DNA of 64,000 nucleotides from Lycium barbarum. Lineage: Eukaryota; Streptophyta; Magnoliopsida; Solanales; Solanaceae. A model generated the notes under the pieces. It worked only from the letters and a program-made list of their open reading frames with translations, was not told where the DNA came from and did no database searches. Location of the stretch: the NCBI RefSeq assembly GCF_019175385.1, contig NC_083340.1, positions 13,962,336-14,026,335 of the forward strand, in the 5' to 3' direction. Positions 13,089-25,741 of this stretch are shown piece after piece (within the stretch, counting starts at the first letter, position 1; every line of letters starts with the position of its first letter). The translations under genes and the position numbers were made by a program.

Positions 13089-13961
13089 TTAGATTCCAAA
13101 AGGAGGGCGAGGAGTTGGATTCCCCGCCCACCCATCAACAGAAGTAGATCCAGGATTTAAACAGTTAGGCATATTTAACGGCAGATTGAAGAACGGAAGC
13201 CCAGAAGATGGGTCCGGAAAAGGGTTATTGTTAACCCCACCACCACCACCACCACCGTCACCACCTCCACCGGAACCTTGCTGCTGAATCTGATTAACCC
13301 CATCATTAATATTAATATTATCATCCTCTAAAGGCAGCCTCTCATAAGCAACATTAGTAAAAGATGAAGCTATAACAATAACTGGACCAGCAGCCATCAA
13401 CTCACCTACCACACTTCCTCCAACAACTTGTCCTTGTCCACCAGCCAAGAAAATTGTCAAACTTGTTGCTCCTGGTGGTGCTGGTGGTGGCAAAAATGAA
13501 CCACTAAGTGACAATATCTCAAATCTCCCATTTAATGTAACGACCGATGAATTATTACCGGGTGTTGCCGGTTGCCTTATAGTCACATTAGTCACAATAC
13601 CACTACCACTTAATATACAGATCCCACGCTGCCTTCTTCTAGCATAAGATGAAACACACTCAAAAACGTCACATCCATTTCCAATTTCAAGAATATGTGC
13701 TCTTAAAGTATTCGCACTTTCCCTAGTGATAATAACCGGTGGTTTCGGTTTATTCTTGGACCCTGGTGGACGACCCCTTGGTCTGCGACCAACAAGGTCG
13801 CCAGGTCCAGAATTTCCACCTAGATCAAGTTGGTGGTGTTCATTGGAAAACGGGTTTTTTGTATTTTCATCATCATTTTCAGGTTGTATTTGGAGGTTAA
13901 ATTCAGGGTGGTGAAGTTGGTGAACGTAACGAGATGCACTACTTAAATCTAAACCAGCCAT
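13089..13961 (-). CDS. AT-hook motif nuclear-localized protein (AHL, clade A, type I)
   Basis: A 290-residue intron-free gene, as expected for clade A AHL genes. The start chosen is the ATG at 13961 ([13 protein letters not shown]), since homologues such as AHL23-like proteins start MAGLDL; an in-frame ATG three codons earlier (13970) is possible. One type I AT-hook, [13 protein letters not shown], lies at residues 60-72 and would bind the minor groove of AT-rich DNA. The PPC/DUF296 domain follows (about 82-210), with LRAHILE and the [10 protein letters not shown] core at about 145-154 that mediates AHL multimers. The C-terminal tail has a Gln/Gly stretch (about 225-243) and is Pro/Asn-rich. 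Family members act in the nucleus as chromatin-associated regulators of growth, flowering and hormone responses. The exact orthologue is not settled; closest by its start is AHL23. No damage seen. Confidence 0.95.
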   Translation of the reverse strand: MAGLDLSSASRYVHQLHHPEFNLQIQPENDDENTKNPFSNEHHQLDLGGNSGPGDLVGRRPRGRPPGSKNKPKPPVIITRESANTLRAHILEIGNGCDVFECVSSYARRRQRGICILSGSGIVTNVTIRQPATPGNNSSVVTLNGRFEILSLSGSFLPPPAPPGATSLTIFLAGGQGQVVGGSVVGELMAAGPVIVIASSFTNVAYERLPLEDDNININDGVNQIQQQGSGGGGDGGGGGGGVNNNPFPDPSSGLPFFNLPLNMPNCLNPGSTSVDGWAGNPTPRPPFGI

Positions 13962-14345
13962 AATGACCATAACAATTTTTTTTTAAAAAAAAAAGGAGTA
14001 CACAACAACAGGAGATTTGTGAGAAAAATATTGTAAAAAATTTATATGATTAAAAACTACTGTTTTTTTTTTTTTTTGGTTTTGTTTATTTAAGATGGAA
14101 GAAGTAGTGGGAGATGGGATAGATTTATAAAATATAAGGCTAAAAAAATAATATAGAAAGAGAAGAGTGAAAGTGGAACCCTAGATTTGAGAAAAGAAAG
14201 AGGTGCAGTGTTGGGGTTCGTGGTGGAGAATTTGGTTGAGTGCAGAGAAGGGAAGGGGAAGGGAGAAAGAAGGAAAGGGAGACAAAGGCTTGTTGAACAA
14301 ACGCAGTCTTTCTTTCTCTCACCCTAAAAGTTTAAATATACGCAT
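13962..14345 (-). promoter_or_regulatory. AHL 5' leader and likely core promoter
   Basis: On the minus strand a TATA-like GTATATTTAAAC lies at about 14333-14344. It is followed by a long pyrimidine-rich leader (14150-14330, CT-rich on the sense strand), which would give a 5' untranslated region of roughly 350 bases. A/T homopolymers lie just before the start codon. Inferred only from sequence. Confidence 0.5.
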
Positions 14346-15690
14346 AAAAAATTATAGGGTTTAAAACTATATTATATTCTACTATAGTTGAAAAAAGAGT
14401 ACTATGGTGGCGAAGCTTTACCTATACTTGTCGTTTACACTAGACTTTACTAATTTATCATGATTAGATGATAAATTAACGTTAGAATTTATATTAATTA
14501 ACTGTAGTTTAGTAATAAGAGTGATATGATAATTATCTATTTGTCTAATGGGTGTAAACATCGAGTGCGTAAAAGCTTTTACTATAATACTACTTCTTCA
14601 GCAATTTACGTGGCAAAGTTTTAATAGACAAAAACATTTTTGAAAAATGAAGACTTTGGAACTTTTGATCATAAAATGGCAAATATAGTATTTGTGCTGT
14701 TATAAGATCTTTAAAACTTGTGAAACTTAAATATGTCTTCCAATCTTTATAGCTATAAATACTTCCTATTAAGAAGAAAATGAACAATATAAGTTATTAA
14801 TATTTTAAAATTAGAAAACTTCTTTTATTTTTTTTAAGGAAGAAAGATTAGTTGGTAAATTAAACTTGCACCTAAGCGCGTTCGAAGAGACGGGGTTTGG
14901 CAATTGATTGCGTTCGAGGACAAGTGAATCCTTGACTTCTTTTTTTTATTTTTATTTTTATTAAAGTAATTTGTTTAAGATTATTACAAAACCTGAATCT
15001 AGTTTTTCATACATACCCACAATTTTAAGTTTAATTTAAGCCGAACTATTAGTAGACTTATAATCTCTCCCCCAAAACAAAATGATGGGTGTTAATCTTG
15101 AGGACATAGAACGCTGGTAATGGTGGAAAGATTATGGAAATTGCTTGTAATGTAATATAATATGTATACCAAAGAAGAAAAGAGCATAGTCGTGTAATAT
15201 AAGAAAACAAATAAGTTATCCTAATTTCCTTAGCCTTGTTATTTCAAGTAACTTAAGAGATTGTGTGGTTTCTTCCTTTCTTGATGACTTAGTTCATGTT
15301 CTTTTTTCTTTTGGAGAATCTATCGAAGCGTTTTCTAGAGCTATATATATATAGAAGAAGATGGAAGTCTTAAATACTTAATCTTTTTTTTAATTGTAAG
15401 AGTAATGATTGAACCAGCTTGCACGTATGCTAATTATTTCATCGAATATCTATTATTAGTCACCGATACAAATAATTCTAAGAAAACTTCGATCTTTTAT
15501 CTGAAATAATATCTTCATCATTTTGTCAAGTGCTCAAGAAAAAAACAAATCAAGAAAAATAAACCAAATCTTTACCAGAGGAACTCCACTCCGGCGGCTA
15601 CCACACCCCAAAGAGGAAAAAGAGAAATTAGACGGTGGTGACAGTGAACAGTTGAATTTTTATAAAATTCATGCAAATAGATGAGATATA
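14346..15690. other. AHL upstream region, no gene
   Basis: AT-rich, no coding signal. It may include distal promoter elements of the AHL gene, but I cannot identify specific sites. Confidence 0.5.
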
Positions 15691-15942
15691 CTTCCTCCGG
15701 CTCAAAAAGAGTGTCCACTTATCTATTTTCGCACCCCTTAAGAAAATACTAACTCTTCGATAAAAATAAGTAATTTGACTAAACTGCCCCTAATTAAATA
15801 GATATTTGGATTTGATTACATAACATTTAATTGGGGCAAATATGAAAAAGATAAGGTTAATTATTTCTTCATTTGATAAGTAGACACTCTTTCTGATTAA
15901 AAAAAAAAAGTTAAGTAGACACTCTTTTTGATGCGGAGGAAG
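15691..15942. mobile_element. Stowaway-like MITE
   Basis: 252 bp flanked by TA on both sides. Ends are inverted: CTTCCTCCGGCTCAAAAAG at the left and CTTTTTGATGCGGAGGAAG at the right, with an inner AGTGTCCACTTA/TAAGTAGACACT pair. No coding sequence. The right arm has a small internal duplication of TAAGTAGACACTCTTT. Confidence 0.85.
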
Positions 15943-17502
15943 TATTTTTTAAGAAGTCTAAGATTTGGAAATTTAAAGCAAGTTGGATTAAAGGCGCGTG
16001 AGTGGGTCTTTGTTTTCCTGTTAATGGAGTACCAGTTAAATGAATTGAGTAACAAAACAAAATAATGAGACATTTATTTTAGTGGTACATGAAACCTCCT
16101 AGATTAGTTATTAGTATATTTGTGGTTAGGGTTTAACAAGAGCTTAATCATGGTTAAGGGGAACAAAGTTGACCAGATTTAGATGCAAAGCTGACAGAAA
16201 CGTGAGATGGGGGAAAATGGGTGGGACCTTATTTTGATTAAACAATTAATTAAAATAATATTGTTATAAATGCATTATATTGTTGATGTGTCCTTGCAAT
16301 CCAATAGGCAAGTAGCTCAGGTCGCTTATAAGATTCTGAAAAGCCTCCCAATAATTTTTTCCTTCTATAAATATAAAGTTAATTTAATTAATTTGTACAT
16401 CAATTCAAAGAATAATAAAATCGCTCTCTCCCAGCCTCTTTTGCTATATCTTTTGTTGTCGTATACTTTTATTATTATTATTGTTATTGTTGTTTTTGTT
16501 ATTTTAAAACAAATTTGTTTAAATTAATTTAAATAAATTTTATACTAGAAAAAAGATTAATGGATGGGGAAGCAAAAGGGCAAGTGGGAGATGGTGCAGC
16601 GGCTGGTGGGTTCTACTTTTGTCCTTATCCCACCACCCTGACCGGCTATCTTTCTTAATTTTGGCACTTAATTAATTTTAATCACCAATCATTTAACCCC
16701 AATCTTATGCCTTGTTTGATTGTCCCAAATTAAAATTTTCAACCCCATACTTTTGTGTTCAACGAACACACACCATTTGTTTTTTGAGCTTTTAGTGTAA
16801 TTCGTGCAAAAAGTGGATAATATACTTTTTTACAGAAATATAATACAGTTACAAGTTATCCAACAAATTTTAAAAATTAAAAGGCATTCATCTTAATTTA
16901 TTTTAAATTGGTCTTCTGTTAAATAGAAATATATACATGTTTCTCTGGATAGGCGTAAAAGAAGTATATTTAATTACTACAGATTGAAAGCTAGCTATTG
17001 TTTTTTTCAAATGTCAGTTTATTATTCCTAAATTCAATATATAATTTGATTCTTGTACTCATGAGGTCTTTTCTTTAATTTTCTTCATGAGTTATTTTCT
17101 TTAATTTTCTTCTATAATTAATTATAATGGTATGCCAATTTTTTAATTGATCAAATAATTGCATAACGATAACTTCTCAGAATTTGGAGTGATAAGGTGA
17201 ATAACATCTTATCTTACGCAAAGATATGCCATCATTGTCCCATTCGCTGGGTTTAAGTTGGCCTAAAATAGCTACCACTAAATTAAATTTTTAAATCAGT
17301 GTTAGATTTATTTACACAATATTTGTTTTCTATGGTTCGACTTCTATGATTTTGATCTTGACACTTGAAGTAGAATAATGCAGTAATTATTAAATTTCTC
17401 ACACACTTTAGTTTCTTATTTAATCAATTAAATCCCCATGATCGGTCTTCTACTTATATATAAAATACCTTACAGGGAAATGAAAGAAAACTAAAACGTT
17501 TA
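15943..17502. other. Intergenic, no gene seen
   Basis: AT-rich DNA; the frame at 16270-16527 is low complexity (Ile/Leu/Val-rich) and unlikely to be coding. Confidence 0.55.
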
Positions 17503-18089
17503 GAGTCCGGAGCCAAAATAGCTTATTTTTGCAGCCATTAGACTAAAATAGACTGTTTTTTTTTATACCACAATGGGTATTTCGTTTGTTATCCAACGAA
17601 ATACCCACACAACGCACTGTTCATAGCCGGAATTTTTTGTTGCATTTCGCTACACTTGTAGCGAAATGCAATAATTTTTTTTTTGTGCATTTCGTGAGTT
17701 AATCAACGAAATGCAACAATTTTTTTTTTTTGTATTTCGTGAATTAATCAACAAATATGAACGAAACTGATTTTTTTTTTTTGTGCATTTCGTGAGTTAA
17801 TCAACGAAATGCAACAATTTTTTTATTTTTTTTTTGCATTTCGTGAATAAAAAAACGAAATAGGAATTTTTTTTTTTGCATTTCGTGTATTAAAAAACAA
17901 AATAGGATAATTTTTTTTTTAATTTCGTTCATATAAAAACGAAATTGGAATATATATATATATATATTTATTTATTTTTGCATTTCGTTGGTATATCTAC
18001 GAAATAGTAAAAAAAAATTGTATTTCGTTTATTAAAAAATGAAATATGAAAATATTTGTTTTTGTATTTTTGTATTTCGTTTATATAAA

Positions 18090-18201
18090 AAAAATAGGAA
18101 AATAATTTTATTTTCATTTCGTTTATATAAAAACGAAATAGGAATACATACATATATATATAATTTTATTTTCATTTCGTTTATATAAAAACGAAATAGG
18201 A

Positions 18202-18243
<42 letters not shown>

Positions 18244-18330
18244 TCCTATTTCGTTTTTATATAAACGAAATGAAAATAAAATTATTTTCCTATTTTTTTT
18301 ATATAAACGAAATACAAAAATACAAAAAAC
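18090..18330. repeat. Local palindrome around a TA run
   Basis: TCGTTTATATAAAAACGAAA and AGGAATACATACATATATA are mirrored across a TA run near 18220 by TATATGTATGTATTCCT and ACGAAATGAAAATAAAATT, forming a nearly perfect hairpin within the larger foldback. Confidence 0.85.
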
Positions 18331-19075
18331 ATTATTTTCATATTTTGTTTTTAGATGAACGAAATAAAAAAAAATCTTATTTCTTTTTTTAATAAACAAA
18401 AAAAAATAGTTGTAAAGTCAAGACATAACTTTATTTTGAATATAAATATAATTCTAAAAAATATAGGGAGAAAAACTAGTTGTAAAATCGTCAAACTTTA
18501 GATGGTCATAACTTTGCGCTCGGACGTCCGTTTTACGCGTTTTTTTTTTTGAACTTGCATATTTTTTCGAGATCTATGCGGATGGCCAAGCCGATTTTTA
18601 AAAAAATAACTTTTATCCCATTCAATTTCAATTTTTCCCCAAATTGGGGTAAAATTTTCAGTTTTATTTACTTATAAGATGATGATATGCAATAGATTTC
18701 AACGTAAAAATCTCGGGGTAATGTAGCTGTGAATGTCAATTTCATTTCTGCGGTTTCAATTTTTGAAAATAAAGCTGACTAATTTTCTCGACATATAAAG
18801 TTGACTAAAATAACCTTATAGTCAAACACTAAGTTTTTTCAAACAAAACTTACTTCGGCCACCTTTTCAACACCTAAAATGACGATCTGAACGTCTACGT
18901 ATCCTTGATGTATTGGGCCTACATTATTGTACGCAGAAAAAAATATCAGGTTCTATATAAAATATTGACGTTTCGGAGTCTTGACACACGACTAATGATT
19001 GATCAAAGTATGGAGAAAACACTAAGTGTTGTAAAAAATAAAGTTGGCCAACTTTTTTTTTTTTTGGTACTGTTT

Positions 19076-19110
19076 CTATAACGCAGTATTTTACTGCGTT
19101 ATAGAAAAAA
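19076..19110. repeat. Perfect 16-bp hairpin
   Basis: TTTCTATAACGCAGTA, a 3-base loop, then TACTGCGTTATAGAAA. A second, partial copy of the right arm follows within 40 bases. Confidence 0.9.
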
Positions 19111-19178
19111 AAATTGATACTGTTTTACTGCGTTATAGAAAAAAAAATTCATATTTCAAATAAAATAAAAGAAATAAA

Positions 19179-19220
<42 letters not shown>

Positions 19221-19289
19221 TCCTATTTCGTTGGTATATAAACGAAAAAAATAATTATTTTCCTATTTCGTTTTTATATAAATGAAATA

Positions 19290-19293
<4 letters not shown>

Positions 19294-19355
<62 letters not shown>

Positions 19356-19366
19356 CCTATTTCATT

Positions 19367-19412
<46 letters not shown>
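19294..19412. repeat. Long (TA)n microsatellite
   Basis: Two long TA runs separated by TTTATCCTATTTCATTGG inside the right arm of the foldback. Very likely length-variable. Confidence 0.95.
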
Positions 19413-19421
<9 letters not shown>

Positions 19422-19576
19422 TCCTATTTCGTTTTTATATAAACGAAATGAAAATAAAATTATTTTCCTATTTTTTTATATAAACGAAATACAAAAAAAA
19501 ATATTTTCATATTTAATTTTTTAAATAAACGAAATACAAAAAAAAAATACTATTTCGTAGATATACCAACGAAATG

Positions 19577-19620
<44 letters not shown>

Positions 19621-20087
19621 TCCAATTTCGTTTTTATATGAAAAAATTAAAAAAAAAATTATCCTATTTCATTTTTTAATACACGAAATGCAAAAAAAAA
19701 AATTATAATTTCCTATTTCGTTTTTTTATTCACGAAATGCAAAAAAAAAAAAAAAAATTGTTGCATTTCGTTGATTAACTCACGAAATGCACCAAAAAAA
19801 AATCAGTTTCGTTCATATTTGTTGATTAATTCACGAAATACAAAAAAAAAAAATGTTGCATTTCGTTGATTAACTCACGAAATGCACAAAAAAAAAATTG
19901 TTGCATTTCGCTACAAGTGTAGCAAAATGCAACAAAAAATTCCGGCTATTAACAGTGTGTTGTGTGGGTATTTCGTTGGATAACCAACGAAATACCCATT
20001 GTGGTATAAAAAAAAAAACAGCCTATTTTGGTCTAATGACTGCAAAAATAAGTCATTTTGGCTCCGAACTCATAAAGCTCCGGACTC

Positions 20088-23000
20088 AAAAGGTTTATGG
20101 GAGCATGGCACGTTATTGTAACTATATTTTGCATCAATTAGATGTAAGATTTGACTTTTGAGTTAGATCAAATGTCTTCTTATGTACATTACTATTACCT
20201 ACCGTAGTACCGTGTAAAGAAAAAATTGAGTAAATAGAAGTAGACTTTCAATCAACTTAAATTCTTAAATGAGATCATATTTTCTTGTGCATGGTACCAA
20301 AGTAAGTAGAGGTCCTACATTGAATCTCATTTCCCACTCATTATAAAAATAAAAAATATATAAAAAAAAATCCTTTGTACTTTTAGATAAACTTAAATTT
20401 TTAGAGGAAATTAATAATCACATATTTCTAACACACCGGATCTTGCCAAAACAATTTTAGAAAAGGGAAAAGGAAAACTTGTAAGCACATTGCAGTGTTG
20501 GAGTGTAAGTGGACTGAATGTTTTCTTGTTTGAGGCTTAGGTCTAAAGTTGAATATGAACAGCTAGCCATATGAACCCATGATGGAAGAAAAAAGGTTGT
20601 CGTACATTATAGGAGGCAAACTTAGGTTTCATGTACGGGTAGCAATCAACAGTGTCCCAAACGTTTCTTCATTTGCAAGGTTTTCTTCCAGCTCTTTCCC
20701 CATTTACTCTGCTTTTCTGATTAAAATAGTAAGGCCTGATGGGTTGGCCAGTTTAAATTTACAACTTTATACTTCATGTTAGCAAAGACTATTTCTCAAA
20801 TTAAATTGCTGAGAATCTTTCTAAGCATATGATCAACGGTTTAATACTACGCAAGAGATCCTTCCGTTTTAACTAGATTTCGAATTCAAACCCCGAGAAT
20901 AAAAAATCTTCTGATAGGGTGCGCTTCCTTTTTTAATTAGCCCTATGCACGTGAATTTTGAATTAATCGGATCAATGAATATCGAATATTAGTATACATA
21001 AAAAATCCGTCAAGGTATTTGCTTTGGTAATTGTTACTATGAAACAATCATCTCCAAAACTATAGCAAAGGTAGTAAATCGGCTCACCCGTAGACGGGCA
21101 AAGGTACTAAGCCGGGCTCCACGCCATCACTTTGCTATCTTTATACTTATCTCGCTGAATCATTGATTCAGATACCAATTGTTAGGCTACATCATGCCAA
21201 AAATACTTTCGACATTATGTGATAAAAGTATCACTACACCTTATATAAGTATATAGCCATCACTTCGCTATCTTTATACTTGTCTCGCTGAATCATTGAT
21301 TCGAATACCAATTGTTAGGCTAAATTATGCCAAAAATACTTTTGACATTATGTGATAAAAGTATCACTACACCTTATATATGTGTATAGCTTGAATTTTA
21401 TTCTTTTTTATCACCAATGTATAACATTCTTCGTACACCCTATAAATTGGTACCACGGAACAATCTTAATTAGCTAGGTAGGGGGCGCTCTAGTAAAGTA
21501 AAAGTTTTGATCATGAAAATTTGCAAATAATAAGTTAGTATTGTTGAAGTGTGTGATCATCTCATCTAAAAACTTAAACTGTTAGAGAAAACACATTTCT
21601 ATTTACTTAATTATATTCCTAACGCTCCCCCCAAACTTCGGGCCTTATTTCCTTTTTCATGGACCAAATACGTAGAATTTGTTTTTTTAATAATAGGTGA
21701 TGGTAAAATTTTATCCCAATACCTTGCCTCTCTGCTTCTTTGGCTATCGTATTTAAAAAGCTTCCAACAAGAGTGTTGACCATTCTTACGTAAAGAAATT
21801 AATTGAGGTTTCCGATTCATTGATATTGCCGTATTGATCCTTTGACAATTACAAAAACAATACACGAAAGATAGTTTGTTTCTAGGTCCACCTGTCCATG
21901 AATTATGACTGCCCATGGTCCTCCATTCCGACGCAAATACTACTGTTTCTCTCTCTCTTTCTTACTCATTTTGTTTTTATAATTGAAGTCAAACATGCCC
22001 AAATATTCCATGGTTTGACACATTCCAAGACCTTGATAGAATAGAAGGAATGGTTAGAATTATTGACGAACAAGAGCTGCACATCTAGTCATCTGGCCGG
22101 CTCCTTTTTGTATACTACTATGATAATATAAAGATATACAATGCATGGTGTTGTCATATATAATGCTGCGAACGGCTATTTGTGCAATTTGATAAGCAGC
22201 CAATTAGTTGTCGGTCTATGAATGTATGAAGATTAATCAGATAAGCTTGTTCTTCAACCACGTCATAGATACCAGACAAGTTGTAGGTCTATCATGAATG
22301 TACAAGTTTATTTTATTTCACACACACACGCTCATATATATGTGTGTGTGAGGTTATACATTATTGGCGTCTCAACAATTAAGCCATTGGACAAATTGAA
22401 ATCCATTTATAGGTGAGAATTCAAAAACGTGTTGAAGAAAAATTCTAAAGTAGGAAAATTTCTATATATTTGGTGATGATTGGATTAGAAAATGAATTAG
22501 TGATCTTCCTAGCAGCCAATAGACAAGCTTCATCTTACACTATTAATTCACTGACCTTCTGAATAATCTAACTCTGTTTTGGTCCTTCATTATGAAATGG
22601 ATAATCCAAGATTCCACATTCTATAATTTATTCAATCTATGAATTCCATTCAAAGTGGAGACTTCTGAATTAAGAGTTATATCCAATTAAAATGCAAAAT
22701 CAAGGTCGTAGATTAAGCATTGAAAGGCAAAAAGCTAAGGGAAGTCTTAAAGAACCTAAAAAAATATGGTGGGATATATAAAGTTTTCCACTCTTAGTCG
22801 AGACCGATTCTATTTTTAACGAGTCTTGTGTGTGAATTTAAATTACTTGAAATTCCTGAACGAATACCGAAAAAAAAAAAAAAGAGTTTAATGGACTGAT
22901 AGAGTCAGGTACACATTTTCTTTTTTATTGTTGTTTGAAATAGGCAATTGTTTTTCAGAGGAAGAAGATTTGAGACACAGAATCAAAAATGTCAAATCGA

Positions 23001-23357
23001 ATACTGAACCCCACCTCACGTAAACTCAACTATGTAGCGGGTTTTGAAAAACTTTCTGCTGCTTTGTCTTATCTTTTCTCCTACTATCACTTTGTCTTAT
23101 CCATCATCAATTTCTCCACTCTCTTTTTGACTTTTCTCTTCGGTTTTGCAAAAGGACAAATCAAGATTTCTTATCATAATAGAAGAAGAAAAACTAGTGA
23201 TACTTTATTAAAAATATTACAACATTTGGTGCCTACATCAACCAAATAAATACATGAAATTTCTTATTTTTAATTAGTTTCGCACGGTGTTTAATACTCG
23301 CTTTGGGTCAATTCAATTGTATTGATAGTATAATCGTTCTCTATCAAAGGCGACTTC
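20088..23357. other. Intergenic with one tandem duplication
   Basis: No gene supported; frames at 20579-20782, 21611-21916 and 22989-23249 have no domain or splice support. A 133-bp tandem duplication (21123-21388) and a CA/TG microsatellite near 22320-22350 are the only structures seen. Confidence 0.55.
21123..21388. repeat. 133-bp tandem duplication
   Basis: Two copies start at 21123 and 21256 with GCCATCACTTYGCTATCTTT, followed by CTCGCTGAATCATTGATTC and ATACCAATTGTTAGGCTA. A related, diverged copy is at about 39310-39430, so this is part of a dispersed repeat family duplicated in place. Confidence 0.85.
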
Positions 23358-23482
23358 AGCAGCACTAACAGCAACAGACCAAGTGTATTCCCATAAGCGG
23401 GATCAAGGGAGAGTAGGATGTACGCAGACTTACTCCTACTTTTGTGGGGTAGGAAGGTTATTTTCGATAGACTCTAGGCTCG
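23358..23482 (+). mobile_element. Au-like SINE
   Basis: Carries GTGTATTCCCATAAGCGGG, then ATGTACGCAGACTTACTCC, GGGGTAGGAAGGTTATTTTC and GATAGACTCTAGGCTCGAG. These are in the same order as the Au SINE core. No target duplication seen. Confidence 0.75.
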
Positions 23483-24500
23483 AGAGAAAAAAGGAATTGA
23501 AACATGATATCCAGAAAAAAATAGCAACAAAATAGGAAGATAAAAAGGCAAAAGAAGAATCTATAGTAGTACACCTCGAAGAAAATAATCTATGTGATTA
23601 CTAACTAATACTATTAATAAGAAAAATACTTAGCTATCACTAACCTCCTCTCCTAATTCTCGACTTTCACACTTTCATATCTAGGATTCCAATTGGAGCT
23701 GATCAAAGATAAAAAGTTACTTGCCACTATATTACAAACTTTGGTTGTATGTTTTTATATAATAACAACACAATATGTTCTGCTCCGTAAATTAATGTAA
23801 TTTGATGTAAAGAAATTATTACACCTGCAGCTCAAAACAAATTAATGTAATAAGTTATTAAACCCTGCTCATAACAAATTAATGTAATCTGATGTAATAA
23901 ATTATTACACCCTGCTCCAGACTTCCTATTAACAATATTTTATTCGTTGTGATTAGAATTTTACATGTTCGATGTAATTGAGTTTTGTTTTAGGAACATT
24001 TCTTATTTGGCTTAAAGTAATTAAGAATGATAGCTAGGAACTTAGTGCAGCCAATTGATCCAGTCTAACGAGGTTTCATATACTCTTAATTAAATATAAT
24101 TACAGACCAATTACATCATAATTTTATCTAATCTCTCGTACATTACTTACCTCTATCGTTATGTCATTGAGATATTGATAGGTATTCTAGGAGAAATTTA
24201 TTATCATTAACTCTGGCTTAATAGTTCCAACATTATAGGTGGTACCTTAATTTTCTCCGGTACTTCATAAATTGAATTCTGCTATTTATCTGTAAATTTA
24301 AAGATTGTAGTATTAGATTAACTAAAAAAATAAGAGCTAGTAATCTGTTATCTTCTTCCCCTGATCTTAAAAAAAATACACAAAACTAAAATATGTTTTA
24401 GACATAAAGTAGATGAACGAAGAAATGGCTAATGAAATATAAGTTTGAATAGAAAATGTTAGTTTTTAAGAGAAGGGATATGCCATGGCCTTTAGTTAAC
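23483..24500. other. Intergenic with short repeats
   Basis: No gene. A diffuse direct repeat with AACAAATTAATGTAAT and TTATTACACCCTGCTC occurs two to three times at 23785-23920. Confidence 0.5.
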
Positions 24501-24504
24501 AAGT

Positions 24505-24680
24505 TTCTCTCCACCAGCATGGGTTTTGGTTAGACGATTGGTCTCAGGTTCGACCCCAGGGATGAACAGTATTTTGTTGGAGCGCCGACACCAAAAATGT
24601 CCCTGCAATGCGCGATTCAAATTTAGTCGTGATTCAATGCAGATATTGAACATCGGGTGAAAATTAAAAAGACCAAGTTT
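24505..24680 (+). mobile_element. tRNA-derived SINE-like repeat
   Basis: TGGTTAGACGATTGG followed about 10 bases later by a box-B-like AGGTTCGACCCC, then TGTCCCTGCAATGCG and a 3' part ending near ACATCGGGTGAAAA. I recall this as a common nightshade repeat with a tRNA-like head. Box A is weak and no clean target duplication is seen. Confidence 0.5.
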
Positions 24681-25522
24681 CTCCCCAAAACTTATTTCGT
24701 CTCATTTCATCCTTCAACAAATTGTTTTTAAACAAACGCCAATAAAATTTATTTTGCAATTTTTCACCTTTAAAATAGTTATTCGATTTTCGTAAAAACT
24801 AAAAAAAAAAAATCTCAATTTTTGGTTGAAAAAATTTAAATTGCTTTTTCTAAAAAGTTGAATTATTTTTATCTAATAATTGAGACAAATACAAAGGGTG
24901 CACGTGGGATGGCCTGCGTGTCTGCCACGAGGCTTCTTCATTTTGGGTCAAAACCTTTTCTTGAGCCCTTAAAACTCGGGGGGTACAATTTCCGCCTACC
25001 CCCACTACATCGTTCACTCTCTCTCGACGCGCGTAACGCTCACACACATATATATAAGTTGTTAGAATGTTCTTTACATAATTTTTTTTTTTTTTTTTGA
25101 TCTCTTTGTTTGAGACGTTCCTAGCTTGGCCATGCAGTGAGTGGAGGAAAATAAAAGAAAAATATAACAAAGCACGACAGTATGCGATGAGTTTCACGAA
25201 CAATAAAATGTATAACGAAGACCTGCATGCAATGATATGCATGTGCAATAGAAACACGAGTTTCAATATTTTATACTTTGGATTTCAGGTGTAATTACTA
25301 TGCTGCATACTATTTTTATGGTTAAATTTTGATATAAAACAATACTACAACTGATAACTAGCAGTAATATTTTTCGTTAGTAGCTTTCATGAAGCTATAT
25401 TTGTTTGTTTATATTACATCAAACACTTATTCTTTCTATTTTCGATTTCACATGTACATAAGTTATGTGACATCGTTAATTGCTCACGAGTCACAATAGT
25501 ATCTGCATATCCTTTATATATA
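24681..25522. other. Intergenic, no gene seen
   Basis: Frames at 24850-25294 on both strands overlap each other and lack domains. A GC-richer patch at 24900-25040 stands out from the AT-rich background, but I cannot assign it. Confidence 0.45.
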
Positions 25523-25741
25523 CTCCCTCCATCCCAAAAAGATTGTCTTAGTTTGACTTGGTACAAAGTTTAAGAAATAAAGAAAGACTTTTGAAATGTG
25601 TGATAAAAAACAAGTCTTAGATATTTGTGTGACTATAAATTCATCTCATAAAGTTAAATTATTTCTAAATATAGAAATGTGCCAATTTTTTGGGGAAAAA
25701 CTAGTAAGGAAAGCAAGACAATCTTTTTGAGACGGAGGGAG
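25523..25741. mobile_element. Stowaway-like MITE
   Basis: 219 bp flanked by TA. Ends CTCCCTCCATCCCAAAAAG and CTTTTTGAGACGGAGGGAG are inverted, continuing with ATTGTCTT/AAGACAAT. No coding sequence. Confidence 0.9.

Larger units (their letters stand above)
17503..20087. mobile_element. 2.6-kb foldback element made of nested hairpins
   Basis: The ends are inverted copies: GAGTCCGGAGC at 17503 and GCTCCGGACTC ending at 20087. Inverted similarity continues inward for roughly 900 bp per arm, including AATGGGTATTTCGTT and its partner. The arms consist of repeated short palindromes around CGAAAT or CGAAATGCA (for example TTGCATTTCGCTAC then GTAGCGAAATGCAA), with T- and A-runs and TA microsatellites. 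A 650-bp non-palindromic centre (about 18410-19060) has no reading frame. No transposase. GTTTA occurs just outside the left end and near the right end, but a target duplication is not clean. The family is not known to me. Confidence 0.8.

Noticed and set aside
16270..16527. 85-codon frame with a hydrophobic end
   Set aside because: Low-complexity TTATTATTG sequence creates the hydrophobic run; no family resemblance.
19282..19524. Frames rich in Tyr/Ile repeats in the foldback
   Set aside because: Direct translation of TA microsatellites.
24850..25294. Overlapping open frames on both strands near a GC-richer patch
   Set aside because: No domain, no splice support and the two strands overlap; looks like chance frames.
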